From Blastococcus_B deserti (GTDB lineage Bacteria > Actinomycetota > Actinomycetes > Mycobacteriales > Geodermatophilaceae): 64,000 bases of DNA. How positions within the stretch are numbered: the stretch's first letter is position 1; every line of letters starts with the position of its first letter. The stretch is from the NCBI RefSeq assembly GCF_042682525.1, contig NZ_JBHUHP010000030.1:248001-312000 (forward strand), read 5' to 3'. Below are positions 9,203 to 17,054 of the stretch, piece by piece. Both the position numbers and the translations under genes were made by a program. The notes below the pieces were generated by a model that did no database searches, was not told the origin of the DNA, and saw only the letters and a list, made by a program, of their open reading frames with translations.

Positions 9203-9258
9203 GGAGGACCACCTGCCCCTCACCGCTCGCACGCTCGCGGCGTGACTCCGCGGGGGCC
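9203..9258 (+). repeat. REP-like element copy E1
   Basis: Copy of the recurring 58-66 bp element described in the findings. It begins two bases after the response regulator stop and carries the shared core CACCGCTCGCACGCTCGCGG and a terminal GGGGGCC. Its left arm is degenerate. It lies in the short gap before the universal stress gene. Confidence 0.55.
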
Positions 9259-9353
9259 ATCCGATGACACCTTCCCGGCGTGGACGCAACGACCGAAACG
9301 TCCGTTAGGTCCGCAATGCTGACGCCGTCCCCGCGGTCGGCGACGCTGCCCGC

Positions 9354-9749
9354 ATGACGATCGTCGTGGGCTACGTCCCCACACCGGAGGGGGAGGCGGC
9401 GCTGACCGCCGCCATCAGCGAGGCGCGTCTGCGGGAGGAGCCGTTGCACGTGGTCAACACCTCGCGCGGCGACTCCCTGGTCGACAGCCGGTTCGCCTCG
9501 GAGGAGGCCCTCGCCGCCGTGCGCGCGAAGCTCGACGGCGCCGGGGTGGTGTACGAGATCGACCAGCACGTCAGCGGGCACGAGGCGTCCGACGAGCTCG
9601 TCGACATCGCCGACCGGGTCAAGGCGAGCCTGATCGTGATCGGCCTGCGCCGGCGCACCCCCACCGGCAAGCTGATCACCGGCAGCCAGGCGCAGCGGGT
9701 CCTGCTCGACGCGCACTGCCCGGTGCTGGCGGTGAAGGCTTCCTCCTAG
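9354..9749 (+). CDS. Universal stress protein (UspA family)
   Basis: Single-domain UspA protein of 131 residues, slightly short for the family (140-150). It starts with MTIVVGYVPTPEGEAAL, where the usual VD is replaced, and ends with the nucleotide-binding IVIGLRRRTPTGKLITGSQA followed by LLDAHCPVLAVK. The spacing of Gly residues in this segment fits the ATP-binding G-2X-G-9X-G pattern only approximately, because RRR-TPTG replaces the common S/T-rich version. Stand-alone gene between REP-like elements E1 and E2. Such proteins accompany stress or hypoxia responses in actinobacteria; no specific role can be assigned here. Confidence 0.88.
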   Translation: MTIVVGYVPTPEGEAALTAAISEARLREEPLHVVNTSRGDSLVDSRFASEEALAAVRAKLDGAGVVYEIDQHVSGHEASDELVDIADRVKASLIVIGLRRRTPTGKLITGSQAQRVLLDAHCPVLAVKASS

Positions 9750-9750
9750 A

Positions 9751-9808
9751 GCCCCTGTCCCGGGTCCCGGCCTGAGCGTGCGCAGGGTGGGGGAGACGAG
9801 GTCCTTCC
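9751..9808 (-). repeat. REP-like element copy E2
   Basis: Inverted copy of the recurring element, filling the gap between the convergent universal-stress and GntR genes: it starts just after the first stop and ends one base before the other. It shows GAGCGTGCGCAGGGTGGGGG and the arm GAGGTCCTTCC. Its position suggests a bidirectional terminator function. Confidence 0.6.
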
Positions 9809-10537
9809 TCAGCCGAGGAGGTCCAGGCCCTCGCCCGGACCCCGCGCGAGGTTGCGGAAGATCGTCTCGAGGCTCTGCGCCAGGTGCTCGGCGATCGCGG
9901 CCGCCGCGCCGTCAGCGTCCCCGGCCAGCAGGGCGTCGCACATGCGCAGGTGCTCGCCGACCGAGACCTCGACGCGCTGCGGGTCGACGTGCGAGAGGTT
10001 CCGCAGCCGCGCGGTGTGCGGCCGCAGCTCGGCGATCGTGCGCCGCAGGTGCTCGTTGCGGGTGGCGCCGATGATCGCCCAGTCGAACCGGTCGGCCAGG
10101 TCGTAGAAGGCGCGCGAGCGTGCCTGCGAGGGGGCCCGGCGCGCGATGCGGGTGAACTCGGTCCGCATCGAGGCGAAGGCCCGGCGCAGCTCCGGGTCGG
10201 CCGCCGCGGCCTCGGTGGCCTGACGCATCGCCGCCGGTTCGAGCAGCCCGCGGAAGTCGAACAGATCGCGGACGCTCCGCAGCGAGACGCGCGACACCCG
10301 GGCGCCCTGCCGGGGCACCAGGTCCACCAGGCCCTCGGCGGCCAGCCGGCGCAGCGCCTCCCGCACGGGGGTCCGGGATGCGCCCATGCGCTCGACGAGC
10401 CCGAGCTCCGACAGCGGCGTGCCGGGCGCCAGCTCGCCGAGCTCGATCTCCTCCTTGAGCCGGCGGTGCACCAGATCGGCCTTGCTGACGTCGGTCCTGC
10501 CGGCGTGGGCCTCGACACCCTCGGACGCAGCGGTCAT
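9809..10537 (-). CDS. GntR-family transcriptional regulator, FCD (FadR/VanR) subfamily
   Basis: DNA-binding regulator of 242 residues. The N-terminal winged helix (about 19-85) contains LGELAPGTPLSELGLVERMGASRTPVREALRRLAAEGLV, the classic GntR signature. The C-terminal all-helical FCD ligand domain has FYDLADRFDWAIIGATRNEHL, an HTARLRNLSH stretch and a final SVGEHLRMCDALLAGDADGAAAAIAEHL, which supplies metal-binding histidines in this family. Its ATG overlaps the dehydrogenase stop (ATGA), so regulator and enzyme are coupled. Likely represses the divergent catabolic genes by binding the palindrome at 11629-11638; effector unknown, probably a carboxylic acid. Confidence 0.92.
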   Translation of the reverse strand: MTAASEGVEAHAGRTDVSKADLVHRRLKEEIELGELAPGTPLSELGLVERMGASRTPVREALRRLAAEGLVDLVPRQGARVSRVSLRSVRDLFDFRGLLEPAAMRQATEAAAADPELRRAFASMRTEFTRIARRAPSQARSRAFYDLADRFDWAIIGATRNEHLRRTIAELRPHTARLRNLSHVDPQRVEVSVGEHLRMCDALLAGDADGAAAAIAEHLAQSLETIFRNLARGPGEGLDLLG

Positions 10538-11595
10538 CGGTCCTCCTCCGCCGGGAAGGGCACCCCCGCCTCGGCGGCCAGCGCACGCAGGTCGGACAGG
10601 GACTGCTCGGCCAGCACGACCCCGCCGGCGGCGAGATTCGCCGCCTCGGCGCGGTCCTCCAGCTCGCCGGGGTACAACACCTCGTCGAAGCCCTGGGCCA
10701 GCGGAACGGCCTTCACCTCGTCGATCAGCTGCCGCACCCGCGCCTCGTACCCGGCCCGGTCGCCGAAGGCATCGGGGTCGAGGGCGAGGAAGAGGTGCCC
10801 GCAGCCGCTGCGTTCGCCGGCCTCGTACGGGCCGTGCACCCCGGTGCCGACGGCGCTGCCGGTCAGGGCGCCCGACAGCACGTCCATGAGGAAGGTGATC
10901 GCGTACCCCTTGTGCCCGGCCATGGGCAGGATCACGCCCAGCACCCCCTCCGCCGGGTCCGTGGTCGGCGCCCCGTCCGCGGTGAGGGCCCAGGTCTCCG
11001 GGATGGCCGCGCCGCGGTTCCTCGCCAGGTAGATCTTGCCCCGGGCCACCGCGGTGTTCGCGATGTCCACCACGACGACGCGGCCGTCGGGCCCGGGTGC
11101 CGCGATCGACCACGGGTTGGTGCCCAGGACCTTCTCCCGCCCGCCCCAGGGCGCCATCGCCGGGCTCGCGTTGGTCGTGAGGACGGCGACGAGCCCGTCC
11201 CGCGCGGCCCGGCGGGTGAAGTACATGGCCGTGCCGAAGTGGTTGGAGTTGCGCACCCCGACCACGCCCACCCCGTGGGTGCGCGCCCGCTCCACGGCGA
11301 GCCGGCGGGCGCGCTCGGTGAGCACCTGACCGATCCCGTCGCGGCCGTCGAGGAGCACGAGCGGCCCGGTGTCGGAGAGGACCGCCGGGTCGGTGACGGC
11401 GCGCATCGCCCCGGACCGCAGCCGGGCGGCGTACCAGGGCAGGCGCAGGAAACCGTGCGACTGGTGCCCCCAGAGATCGGCATGGACGAGGCTGTCGGCG
11501 ACGAGGGCGCCGTCCTCGGCCGGGACGCCCAGCGAGGAGAGCACCCGCGTCCCGAAGTCCCGGAGGGTGGGCGGCGCGATCCGTGCTTCCTGCAT
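10534..11595 (-). CDS. Ldh2-family (malate / L-lactate / ureidoglycolate-type) NAD(P)-dependent dehydrogenase
   Basis: Oxidoreductase of the Ldh2/YlbC/MdhA fold, 353 residues, acting on 2-hydroxy acids. Family motifs: HADLWGHQSHGFLRLP (substrate-binding His pair near residues 43-48), GVGVVGVRNSNHFGTAMYF, a GGREKVLGTNPWSIAAP loop, and GHKGYAITFLMDVLSGALTG. Known substrates in this family include malate, sulfolactate, ureidoglycolate and delta-1-piperideine-2-carboxylate, so the substrate is open. The start at 11595 (ATG) is chosen over 11646, which would put the start codon inside the operator region. Overlaps the gntR gene and is divergent from the cupin/ALDH operon, implying one shared catabolic pathway. 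Confidence 0.88.
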   Translation of the reverse strand: MQEARIAPPTLRDFGTRVLSSLGVPAEDGALVADSLVHADLWGHQSHGFLRLPWYAARLRSGAMRAVTDPAVLSDTGPLVLLDGRDGIGQVLTERARRLAVERARTHGVGVVGVRNSNHFGTAMYFTRRAARDGLVAVLTTNASPAMAPWGGREKVLGTNPWSIAAPGPDGRVVVVDIANTAVARGKIYLARNRGAAIPETWALTADGAPTTDPAEGVLGVILPMAGHKGYAITFLMDVLSGALTGSAVGTGVHGPYEAGERSGCGHLFLALDPDAFGDRAGYEARVRQLIDEVKAVPLAQGFDEVLYPGELEDRAEAANLAAGGVVLAEQSLSDLRALAAEAGVPFPAEEDR

Positions 11596-11628
11596 GTCGA
11601 CCCCTTGCGCGCTCAGCTGTACTTGTTG

Positions 11629-11650
11629 CTGTATACAGTACGGCATACAG
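11629..11650. promoter_or_regulatory. Candidate GntR operator in the divergent promoter
   Basis: Perfect 10-bp palindrome CTGTATACAG at 11629-11638, with a second half-site GCATACAG at 11643-11650. Sites of the form GTATAC are typical of FCD-type GntR proteins. It lies 34 bp upstream of the dehydrogenase-gntR start and 29 bp upstream of the monooxygenase start, so one site could control both directions. Confidence 0.7.
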
Positions 11651-11678
11651 CTACCCCGACAGAAGCGGAGAACGGCGA

Positions 11679-11996
11679 ATGTTCAGCCTGGTGGTCCAGA
11701 TGCAGGTGCGCCCCGGCGCGCGGGAGGAGTTCCTCGCCGGTATGGCGGCGAACGCCGAGGCCTCCGTGCGCGACGAACCGGGGTGCCTGCGCTTCGACGT
11801 CTCGGCGGTCGCCGCCGACGGGAACCGCTTCTTCCTGTACGAGCTCTACACCGACGCCGAGGCCTTCGAGGCCCACAAGGCGTCCCCGCACTTCGCGCGG
11901 TGGCGGCAGGTCGCCGAGCGCGTGCTCGTCCCCGGCAGCCAGGTCAACACGGCCGGCGAGCTGCTGTCCACGCACACGTCGGAGGTGTCCGCATGA
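11679..11996 (+). CDS. Antibiotic biosynthesis monooxygenase-domain protein (putative quinol monooxygenase)
   Basis: Small 105-residue ferredoxin-like alpha/beta-barrel protein of the ABM (YgiN-like) family, found in quinol monooxygenases and in small companion proteins of catabolic operons. Visible are MFSLVVQMQVRPGAREEFLAGMAANAEASVRDEPGCLRFDVS, the FFLYELYTDAEAFEAHKASPHFARW signature, and a short C-terminal strand. The ATG at 11679 is preceded by GCGGAG and lies outside the operator palindrome. Its stop overlaps the cupin start (ATGA). No cofactor site is expected in this family, and what it acts on is unknown. Confidence 0.85.
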   Translation: MFSLVVQMQVRPGAREEFLAGMAANAEASVRDEPGCLRFDVSAVAADGNRFFLYELYTDAEAFEAHKASPHFARWRQVAERVLVPGSQVNTAGELLSTHTSEVSA

Positions 11997-12466
11997 CCGC
12001 CGCCGGCCCCTCCGGCCAGCCGGCCCCGCCGTCGATGGTCCTGCGACCGGAGCACATCGAGCGCTTCAACCGCGGCAACGGTGTCGTCACCATCCCGTTC
12101 GTCGGCAAGTGGAACTGCGCGGAGAACCGGGTCACCACCGGGATGACGGTGTTCTCGCCGGGCACCGGCATCCCGCTGCACTCGCACAACGTCGAGGAGA
12201 CCGTCCTGGTCTTCGAGGGCGAGGCCACCGCCGTCGTCGGTGACGACGAGTTCGACCTCGTCGCCGGCCAGGCCACCTGGGTGCCCGCCGGCGTCCCGCA
12301 CTGCTTCCGCAATCGCGGCGAGGGGTCGATGACGATCTACTGGGTCTACGGCGGCCGCGATGTCACCCGCACGATCACCGCCACCGGTGAGACGTTCGAG
12401 CACCTGTCCGACAGCGACCGCGGCGCTGGACCCGTGCGCCAGGGCGACAGCGCCACGTCGGCATGA
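11993..12466 (+). CDS. Cupin-domain protein
   Basis: Single-domain cupin of 157 residues. The metal-binding set is complete: His63, His65 and Glu69 in PGTGIPLHSHNVEETVLVFEGE and His103 in WVPAGVPHCFRN. Such proteins are dioxygenases, isomerases or sensor-like binding proteins; nothing visible separates these. Coupled at both ends by ATGA overlaps to the monooxygenase-like protein and the aldehyde dehydrogenase, so it is expected to be produced in fixed ratio with them. A catalytic role on the same substrate is the simplest inference. Confidence 0.85.
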   Translation: MTAAGPSGQPAPPSMVLRPEHIERFNRGNGVVTIPFVGKWNCAENRVTTGMTVFSPGTGIPLHSHNVEETVLVFEGEATAVVGDDEFDLVAGQATWVPAGVPHCFRNRGEGSMTIYWVYGGRDVTRTITATGETFEHLSDSDRGAGPVRQGDSATSA

Positions 12467-13875
12467 GCACCGTCGTCACCGTGAACCCCGCGACCGGGGA
12501 ACGCCTGGCCGAGTACCCGGCCTTCTCCGACGCCGACGTCGACGCCGCCCTGGACCGGGCGGCCGCCGCGCAGGTCGACTGGGCGGCGCTGCCGTACCCC
12601 GAGCGGGCCGCCGTCCTCCGCCGCACGGCAGAGATCCTGCGGGCCGACGTCGAGCAGCTCGCGCTCCTGGTCACCCGCGAGATGGGCAAGCCGCTGGCCG
12701 AGTCCCGCGCCGAGGTGGAGAAGTGCGCGACGGCGTGCGACTACTACGCCGGCCACGCGGGGGAGTTCCTCGCCGACGAGCCGGTGGCCACCTCCGCCGA
12801 CCGCAGCTGGATCGGCTACGAGCCGGTCGGAGTCGTCCTCGCCGTCATGCCGTGGAACTTCCCGCTGTGGCAGGTGCTCCGGTTCGCCGCCCCGGCGCTG
12901 ATGGCCGGCAACGCCGCGCTGCTCAAGCACTCGCCCAACACCACCGGCTGCGCACTGGCGGTGCAGCGCGTCCTGGCCGACGCCGGCGCACCGGACGGGC
13001 TGTTCGCGGCTCTGGTGATCGCGGAGCCGGACGTCCCGGCCGTCACCCGCCGGCTGATCGGCGACCCGCGCATCGGCGCCGTCACCATCACCGGCAGCGA
13101 GCGGGCCGGCCGCGCCGTCGGCTCCGCCGCGGGCGACGCGATCAAGAAGTCGGTGCTCGAGCTGGGCGGCTCGGACCCGTTCGTCGTCCTGGCCGACGCC
13201 GACCTGCCGCGGGTCGCCGCCATGGCCGCCCGGGGTCGTTACCTCAACGCCGGCCAGAGCTGCATCTCGCCGAAGCGGTTCGTCGTCGAGGCGTCCGGCG
13301 CCGAGGAGTTCACCCGGCTGCTGGTCGCCGAGGTGGAGTCGCTCACCGTCGGCGATCCGGAGGCGCCCGGCACCGACGTCGGCCCGATGGCCCGCGCGGA
13401 CCTCCTGGACGGCGTGCACCGGCAGGTCGAGGCCTCGGTCGCGAAGGGCGCCCGGCTGCTGGCCGGCGGCCGCCGGCTCGACGGCCCGGGCACCTTCTAC
13501 GCGCCCACCGTGCTCGCCGACGTCGCGCCCGGTCAGCCGGCCTACGACGAGGAGATCTTCGGCCCGGTCGCCACGGTGATCGTGGCCGACGGGGACGACG
13601 AGGCCGTCCGCGTCGCCAACGACACCCGGTTCGGCCTCGGCGCGAGCGTGTGGACGGCCGATCCGGAGCGGGGGATCGCCGTGGCGCGGCGGATCCGGTC
13701 GGGCGCGGTCTTCGTCAACGCCGTCGTCGCCTCCGACGTCCGCCTGCCCTTCGGCGGCACCCGCGCCAGCGGCTACGGCCGGGAGCTGGCCGCGGCCGGC
13801 ATCCGCGAGTTCGTCAACGTCCGCACCTGGTGGGTCCTGGACGAGCCCGCCGTCACCGCCCCCGCGTCCGAGTAG
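12463..13875 (+). CDS. NAD(P)-dependent aldehyde dehydrogenase, succinate-semialdehyde dehydrogenase-like
   Basis: Class 3-type aldehyde dehydrogenase of 470 residues, oxidising an aldehyde to a carboxylic acid. All key residues are present: Asn132 in MPWNFPLW, Lys155 in LLKHSP, the GSERAGRAVG nucleotide turn, Glu233 in LELGGSDP and catalytic Cys267 in GQSCISPKR. The short N-terminus and the LELGGSDPF/GQSCISPKR wording resemble the succinate-semialdehyde (Sad/GabD-like) branch. It is the third gene of the coupled operon, 13 bp before the isopropylmalate dehydrogenase-like gene. A link to the PuuD/GABA genes 9 kb away is possible but not supported by adjacency. Confidence 0.92.
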   Translation: MSTVVTVNPATGERLAEYPAFSDADVDAALDRAAAAQVDWAALPYPERAAVLRRTAEILRADVEQLALLVTREMGKPLAESRAEVEKCATACDYYAGHAGEFLADEPVATSADRSWIGYEPVGVVLAVMPWNFPLWQVLRFAAPALMAGNAALLKHSPNTTGCALAVQRVLADAGAPDGLFAALVIAEPDVPAVTRRLIGDPRIGAVTITGSERAGRAVGSAAGDAIKKSVLELGGSDPFVVLADADLPRVAAMAARGRYLNAGQSCISPKRFVVEASGAEEFTRLLVAEVESLTVGDPEAPGTDVGPMARADLLDGVHRQVEASVAKGARLLAGGRRLDGPGTFYAPTVLADVAPGQPAYDEEIFGPVATVIVADGDDEAVRVANDTRFGLGASVWTADPERGIAVARRIRSGAVFVNAVVASDVRLPFGGTRASGYGRELAAAGIREFVNVRTWWVLDEPAVTAPASE

Positions 13876-13888
13876 CCCGAGGAGAGAG

Positions 13889-14986
13889 ATGACCACGAAC
13901 CGCCGCTACCGCCTGGGCGTGATGCTGGGCGACGGCATCGGGCCCGAGATCGTCCCCGCGTCCGTGCGGGTGGTCGACGCCGCCCTCGCCGCGGCGGGCG
14001 CCGATCCCGTCGACTGGCAGGAGCTGCCGCTCGGCGCCTCGGCCATCGAGGAGCACGGCAGCGCCATCCCGCCGGCGACCCTCGAGGCGCTGGCCGGCAT
14101 GGACGGCTGGCTGCTGGGGCCGCACGACAGCGCCGCCTACCCCGAGCCGTTCCGGAGCCAGCTGAACCCGAGCGGGGCCATCCGCAAGCACTTCGACCTG
14201 TACGCGAACATCCGCCCCGCCCGCGGATTCGGCAGCGGGACGGCGATCGCGCCCGACACGGACCTGGTGATCGTCCGCGAGAACACCGAGGGCTTCTACG
14301 CCGACCGCAACACCCACGCCGGCACGGGCGAGTTCATGCCCACGGCCGACGTGGCGATCTGCCACGGCGTCTTCACCCGGCCGGCGGTCGAGCGCATCGC
14401 CCGGGCCGCGTTCGACCTGGCGCGGCGCCGGCGGAAGAGGCTGACGATCGTCCACAAGGCGAACGTCCTGCAGCTGAGCTCCGGGCTGTTCAAGCGGATC
14501 TGCCTGGAGGTCGCGGAGGGCTATCCCGACGTCGTGGTGGACGACTTCCACATCGACGCGATGACGGTGCACCTGCTGCGGCGCGCGGCGGCCTTCGACG
14601 TGCTGGTGGCCGAGAACATGTTCGGCGACATCCTCTCCGACATGGCCGGCGAGCTGGCCGGCTCGCTGGGGATGGCCCCGTCGATCAACGCCTCGGACGA
14701 CCGGTGCATGGCGCAGGCCGCGCACGGGTCCGCGCCCGACATCGCCGGCGAGGGACTGGCGAACCCGATCGCGATGATGCTGTCCGCCGGCATGCTGCTC
14801 GACTGGCTGGGCCGCCGGCACGGCGACCAGCGGGCGGTCGACGCCGCGGTGCGGGTGGAGGACGGTGTCCGGGCGGCGGTCCGCGGCGGGGTCAGCACGC
14901 GGGACCTGGGCGGCGAGGCCTCGACCGGCGAGTTCACCGACGCCCTGGTCGGGCGGATCGCTGCGGCGGCTCCTGCACGGAACTAG
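13889..14986 (+). CDS. Isocitrate / isopropylmalate dehydrogenase-family enzyme (catabolic, tartrate-dehydrogenase-like)
   Basis: NAD(P)-dependent beta-decarboxylating dehydrogenase of 365 residues. Signature elements: MLGDGIGPEIVPASVRVVD, the substrate-arginine loop SGAIRKHFDLYANIRPARGF, IVRENTEGFYADR, the catalytic Lys in TIVHKANVLQLSSGLF, the metal-binding DDFHIDAMTVHLL and ENMFGDILSDMAGELAGSLGM, and the NAD loop AAHGSAPDIAGEGLANPIA. It lies in a catabolic operon, not beside leuC/leuD, so it is probably not leucine-biosynthetic LeuB; tartrate, malate or an unusual 2-hydroxy-diacid is more likely. An AGGAGAG site precedes the ATG. Its TAG stop shares the bases CTAG with the convergent MFS gene. 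Confidence 0.88.
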   Translation: MTTNRRYRLGVMLGDGIGPEIVPASVRVVDAALAAAGADPVDWQELPLGASAIEEHGSAIPPATLEALAGMDGWLLGPHDSAAYPEPFRSQLNPSGAIRKHFDLYANIRPARGFGSGTAIAPDTDLVIVRENTEGFYADRNTHAGTGEFMPTADVAICHGVFTRPAVERIARAAFDLARRRRKRLTIVHKANVLQLSSGLFKRICLEVAEGYPDVVVDDFHIDAMTVHLLRRAAAFDVLVAENMFGDILSDMAGELAGSLGMAPSINASDDRCMAQAAHGSAPDIAGEGLANPIAMMLSAGMLLDWLGRRHGDQRAVDAAVRVEDGVRAAVRGGVSTRDLGGEASTGEFTDALVGRIAAAAPARN

Positions 14987-16173
14987 GTGCCCGGACCGCC
15001 GTCCACGGCCAGCCGGCGGGCCGCGACCGCGACGGCCGCGAGGGCCCCGGCGGTGGCCGCCAGCACCCCGGCCGCGCCCACCCCGGCGGCCACCAGGCCG
15101 ACCGCGCTCGGGATGAGCACCTGGCCCAGCCGGTTGCCGGTGAGCCGCAGCGACATCGCCCGTCCCCGCAGACCGGCCGGTGCCACCTCGGCCAGCCAGG
15201 ACATGGTGAGCGGCTGACCGACGCCCAGGCCCAGGCCCAGCAGGACCACGACCGCCGCCATCGCCAGCGTCGGCATGGGAACGGCGAGGACCGCCATCGA
15301 CCCCGCCGACAGGGCCACGCTGACGATCATCAGCCGGCGCCGGCCGACCAGCCGCACCAGGTGACCCAGGAACAGGCGCGAGGTCATCGAGGCGACGGCG
15401 CGCAGCGTCAGCAGGAGACCCACCACGCCCGCGGCCAGGCCGCGATCACTGCCGAGCGCCGGTAGGTAGACGAGGGTGATGTCCACGGCCGCGAGCACGA
15501 CGCAGCTGATCAGCAGGGCCCGCAGCAGCCCGGGCAGACGCAGCAGGACGCCCATGCCGCCGCTCTCCGCCGCGCCGACGGCCCGTTCCCGGGCCGGCAT
15601 CCGCAGGAATGCCGTGCAGACCAGCAGCACCACCCCCAGCGCCGTGGCGGTGAGGAAGATCGGGGTCGTGTCGGGGAGTGCCCCGCTGCCGCCGATCAGC
15701 GTGATGAGGGCCGGCCCGGCGGCCTGCCCCAGCGATGCGGCGAACGTGTAGTAGCCGAACGCCGTGTCGAACCGGCCCGGGCCCGCCGAGTTCGCCACCG
15801 CCGCCTGCTGCCCGACCACCGACAGCAGGTGCCCGGTGCCCAGGACGACGCTGCCCACGACCAGCCCCGCCGCGCCTCCGCGCTCGGTCGCGAACACCGC
15901 GCCGGACGCCGCCATGAGCACCGCCCCGACGAGCATCACCCGCCGCTCCCCGAAGCGGTCGGTCGCCTGACCCGACGGCACGGCCAGCACCAGGGGAACG
16001 ACGGCGAAGGAGGCGGTGAGCGCGCCCAGCCAGGCGGCGGGCACGTCCAGTTCGAGTGCCCGGTACGCCGACGTGGGCCGCAGGACGAAGGTGATCACCT
16101 GGGTGAGCGCCGAGTGCAGCAGGAGCAGCACGAGCAGTCGCCGTCCGCCCGGCGCCCGTTCCCCCGAAGTCAC
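14983..16173 (-). CDS. Major facilitator superfamily transporter
   Basis: Twelve-segment MFS permease of 396 residues. The N-terminal half has the loop 2-3 signature in GQATDRFGERRVMLVGA (a variant of GxxxDRxGRR), and the C-terminal half repeats it as GHLVRLVGRRRLMIVSV. A hydrophilic central loop with ERAVGAAESGGMG separates the halves. No substrate-specific motif is visible; the drug/H+ antiporter and sugar-type subfamilies cannot be separated. It converges on the dehydrogenase operon with a four-base overlap and is divergent from the RraA-like gene. Whether it belongs to the catabolic cassette is unknown. Confidence 0.88.
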   Translation of the reverse strand: MTSGERAPGGRRLLVLLLLHSALTQVITFVLRPTSAYRALELDVPAAWLGALTASFAVVPLVLAVPSGQATDRFGERRVMLVGAVLMAASGAVFATERGGAAGLVVGSVVLGTGHLLSVVGQQAAVANSAGPGRFDTAFGYYTFAASLGQAAGPALITLIGGSGALPDTTPIFLTATALGVVLLVCTAFLRMPARERAVGAAESGGMGVLLRLPGLLRALLISCVVLAAVDITLVYLPALGSDRGLAAGVVGLLLTLRAVASMTSRLFLGHLVRLVGRRRLMIVSVALSAGSMAVLAVPMPTLAMAAVVVLLGLGLGVGQPLTMSWLAEVAPAGLRGRAMSLRLTGNRLGQVLIPSAVGLVAAGVGAAGVLAATAGALAAVAVAARRLAVDGGPGT

Positions 16174-16254
16174 GACGGAAATCTATGGGCTGCGGCGGGC
16201 GCCGGTCGGCACCGGCCGGGCACGCCCCCCGGGCCGGGGCGGCAGGATGGCCGG

Positions 16255-16743
16255 ATGACCACCCCCGCCACCACCGACCTGTGCGACGCACACCCCGAGA
16301 TCCAGGTCTGCGACCCGGTGTTCCAGATCTTCGGCGGCAACCTCCGGTTCGCCGGGCCGATCACCACGCTGAAGGTCTTCGAGGACAACACGCTGATCAA
16401 GCAGGCGGTCGAGAGCCCGGGCGAGGGCCGCGTGCTGGTCGTGGACGGCGGGGGATCGCGGCGCTGCGGCCTGGTCGGCGGGAACCTCGCCGTCTCCGCC
16501 GCGGCCAACGGCTGGGCCGGCCTGGTCGTGTACGGATACATCCGGGACGCCGACGAGCTCGCCGAACAGCCCCTGGGCATCCGTGCGCTCGGTGCGTTCC
16601 CGCGCAAGAGCGAGCGGGGGCTGCACTCGGGACAGGCGGGCCGGTCGGTCGTCTTCGCCGGCGTGACCTTCCGGGAGGGCGCGTGGCTGTGCGCCGACCG
16701 CGACGGGATCGTCGTGCTGCCGGAGGCGCCCGCCGGGACCTGA
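16255..16743 (+). CDS. rraA: RraA-family protein (ribonuclease E activity regulator / HMG-CHA aldolase fold)
   Basis: Homotrimeric RraA-fold protein of 162 residues. Visible signatures are IQVCDPVFQIFGGNLRFAGPITTLKVFEDNTLIK, GRVLVVDGGGSRRCGLVGGNLA, GLVVYGYIRDADELA and the closing GAWLCADRDGIVVLPEAP. In proteobacteria RraA inhibits RNase E; actinobacterial relatives with these motifs are often 4-hydroxy-4-methyl-2-oxoglutarate / 4-carboxy-4-hydroxy-2-oxoadipate aldolases. The Gly-Asn-Leu and Arg-Asp motifs fit either. ATG at 16255, 81 bp from the divergent MFS gene. Context with carboxylate catabolism slightly favours the aldolase role, but the length and the actinobacterial norm leave both open. 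Confidence 0.88.
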   Translation: MTTPATTDLCDAHPEIQVCDPVFQIFGGNLRFAGPITTLKVFEDNTLIKQAVESPGEGRVLVVDGGGSRRCGLVGGNLAVSAAANGWAGLVVYGYIRDADELAEQPLGIRALGAFPRKSERGLHSGQAGRSVVFAGVTFREGAWLCADRDGIVVLPEAPAGT

Positions 16744-16765
16744 CGGGCCGGAACCCGGCGGGATG

Positions 16766-17034
16766 TCAGCCCCGGCGGAGGAGACGGGTCAGCCGGTGGG
16801 TGCGGCCGGCAGTGAGCTCCGCCGGCGTCGGGGGCGCCGGTTCGGTGGCCGGTTCCGGACCGGCNNNNNNNNNNNNNNNNNNNNNNNNNNNNNCGCCGCG
16901 GCCCGTTCGTGCAGCCGGGCCCGGACGTCGTCGGGCGTGTAGGCGCGGCGCTGGCGCTCGTTGCGGGCCAGCACGACGCTCCCGGCCGCGACGCCTGCGA
17001 GTCCGGCCAGTCCGAGGAGCTTCCATAGGCGCAC
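16766..17034 (-). CDS. Small N-terminally anchored hypothetical protein, broken by an assembly gap
   Basis: The N-terminal 47 residues read from a GTG at 17034: a short hydrophobic helix WKLLGLAGLAGVAAGSVVLA, then basic NERQRRAYTPDDVRARLHERAAA. That is typical of small actinobacterial membrane-anchored proteins of unknown function. A run of Ns (16865-16893) follows. Beyond it the most protein-like frame reads PATEPAPPTPAELTAGRTHR and ends at 16766, but this frame does not continue the first one across exactly 29 bases. The gap size is therefore probably an estimate rather than true (27 or 30 would restore the frame). Function unknown. Confidence 0.5.
16865..16893. other. Assembly gap (29 Ns)
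   Basis: Twenty-nine unknown bases. The gap falls in a proline/alanine-rich coding stretch of the small anchored protein, and the flanking frames imply that its true length is a multiple of three. Confidence 0.95.
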
Positions 17035-17054
17035 GGTCCGTAACCTAGCTGCCC

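Noticed and set aside
9285..9320. Possible DosR-like box (GACCGAAACGTCC) before the universal stress gene
   Set aside because: Half-site spacing does not match the DosR consensus, and the flanks are not symmetric.
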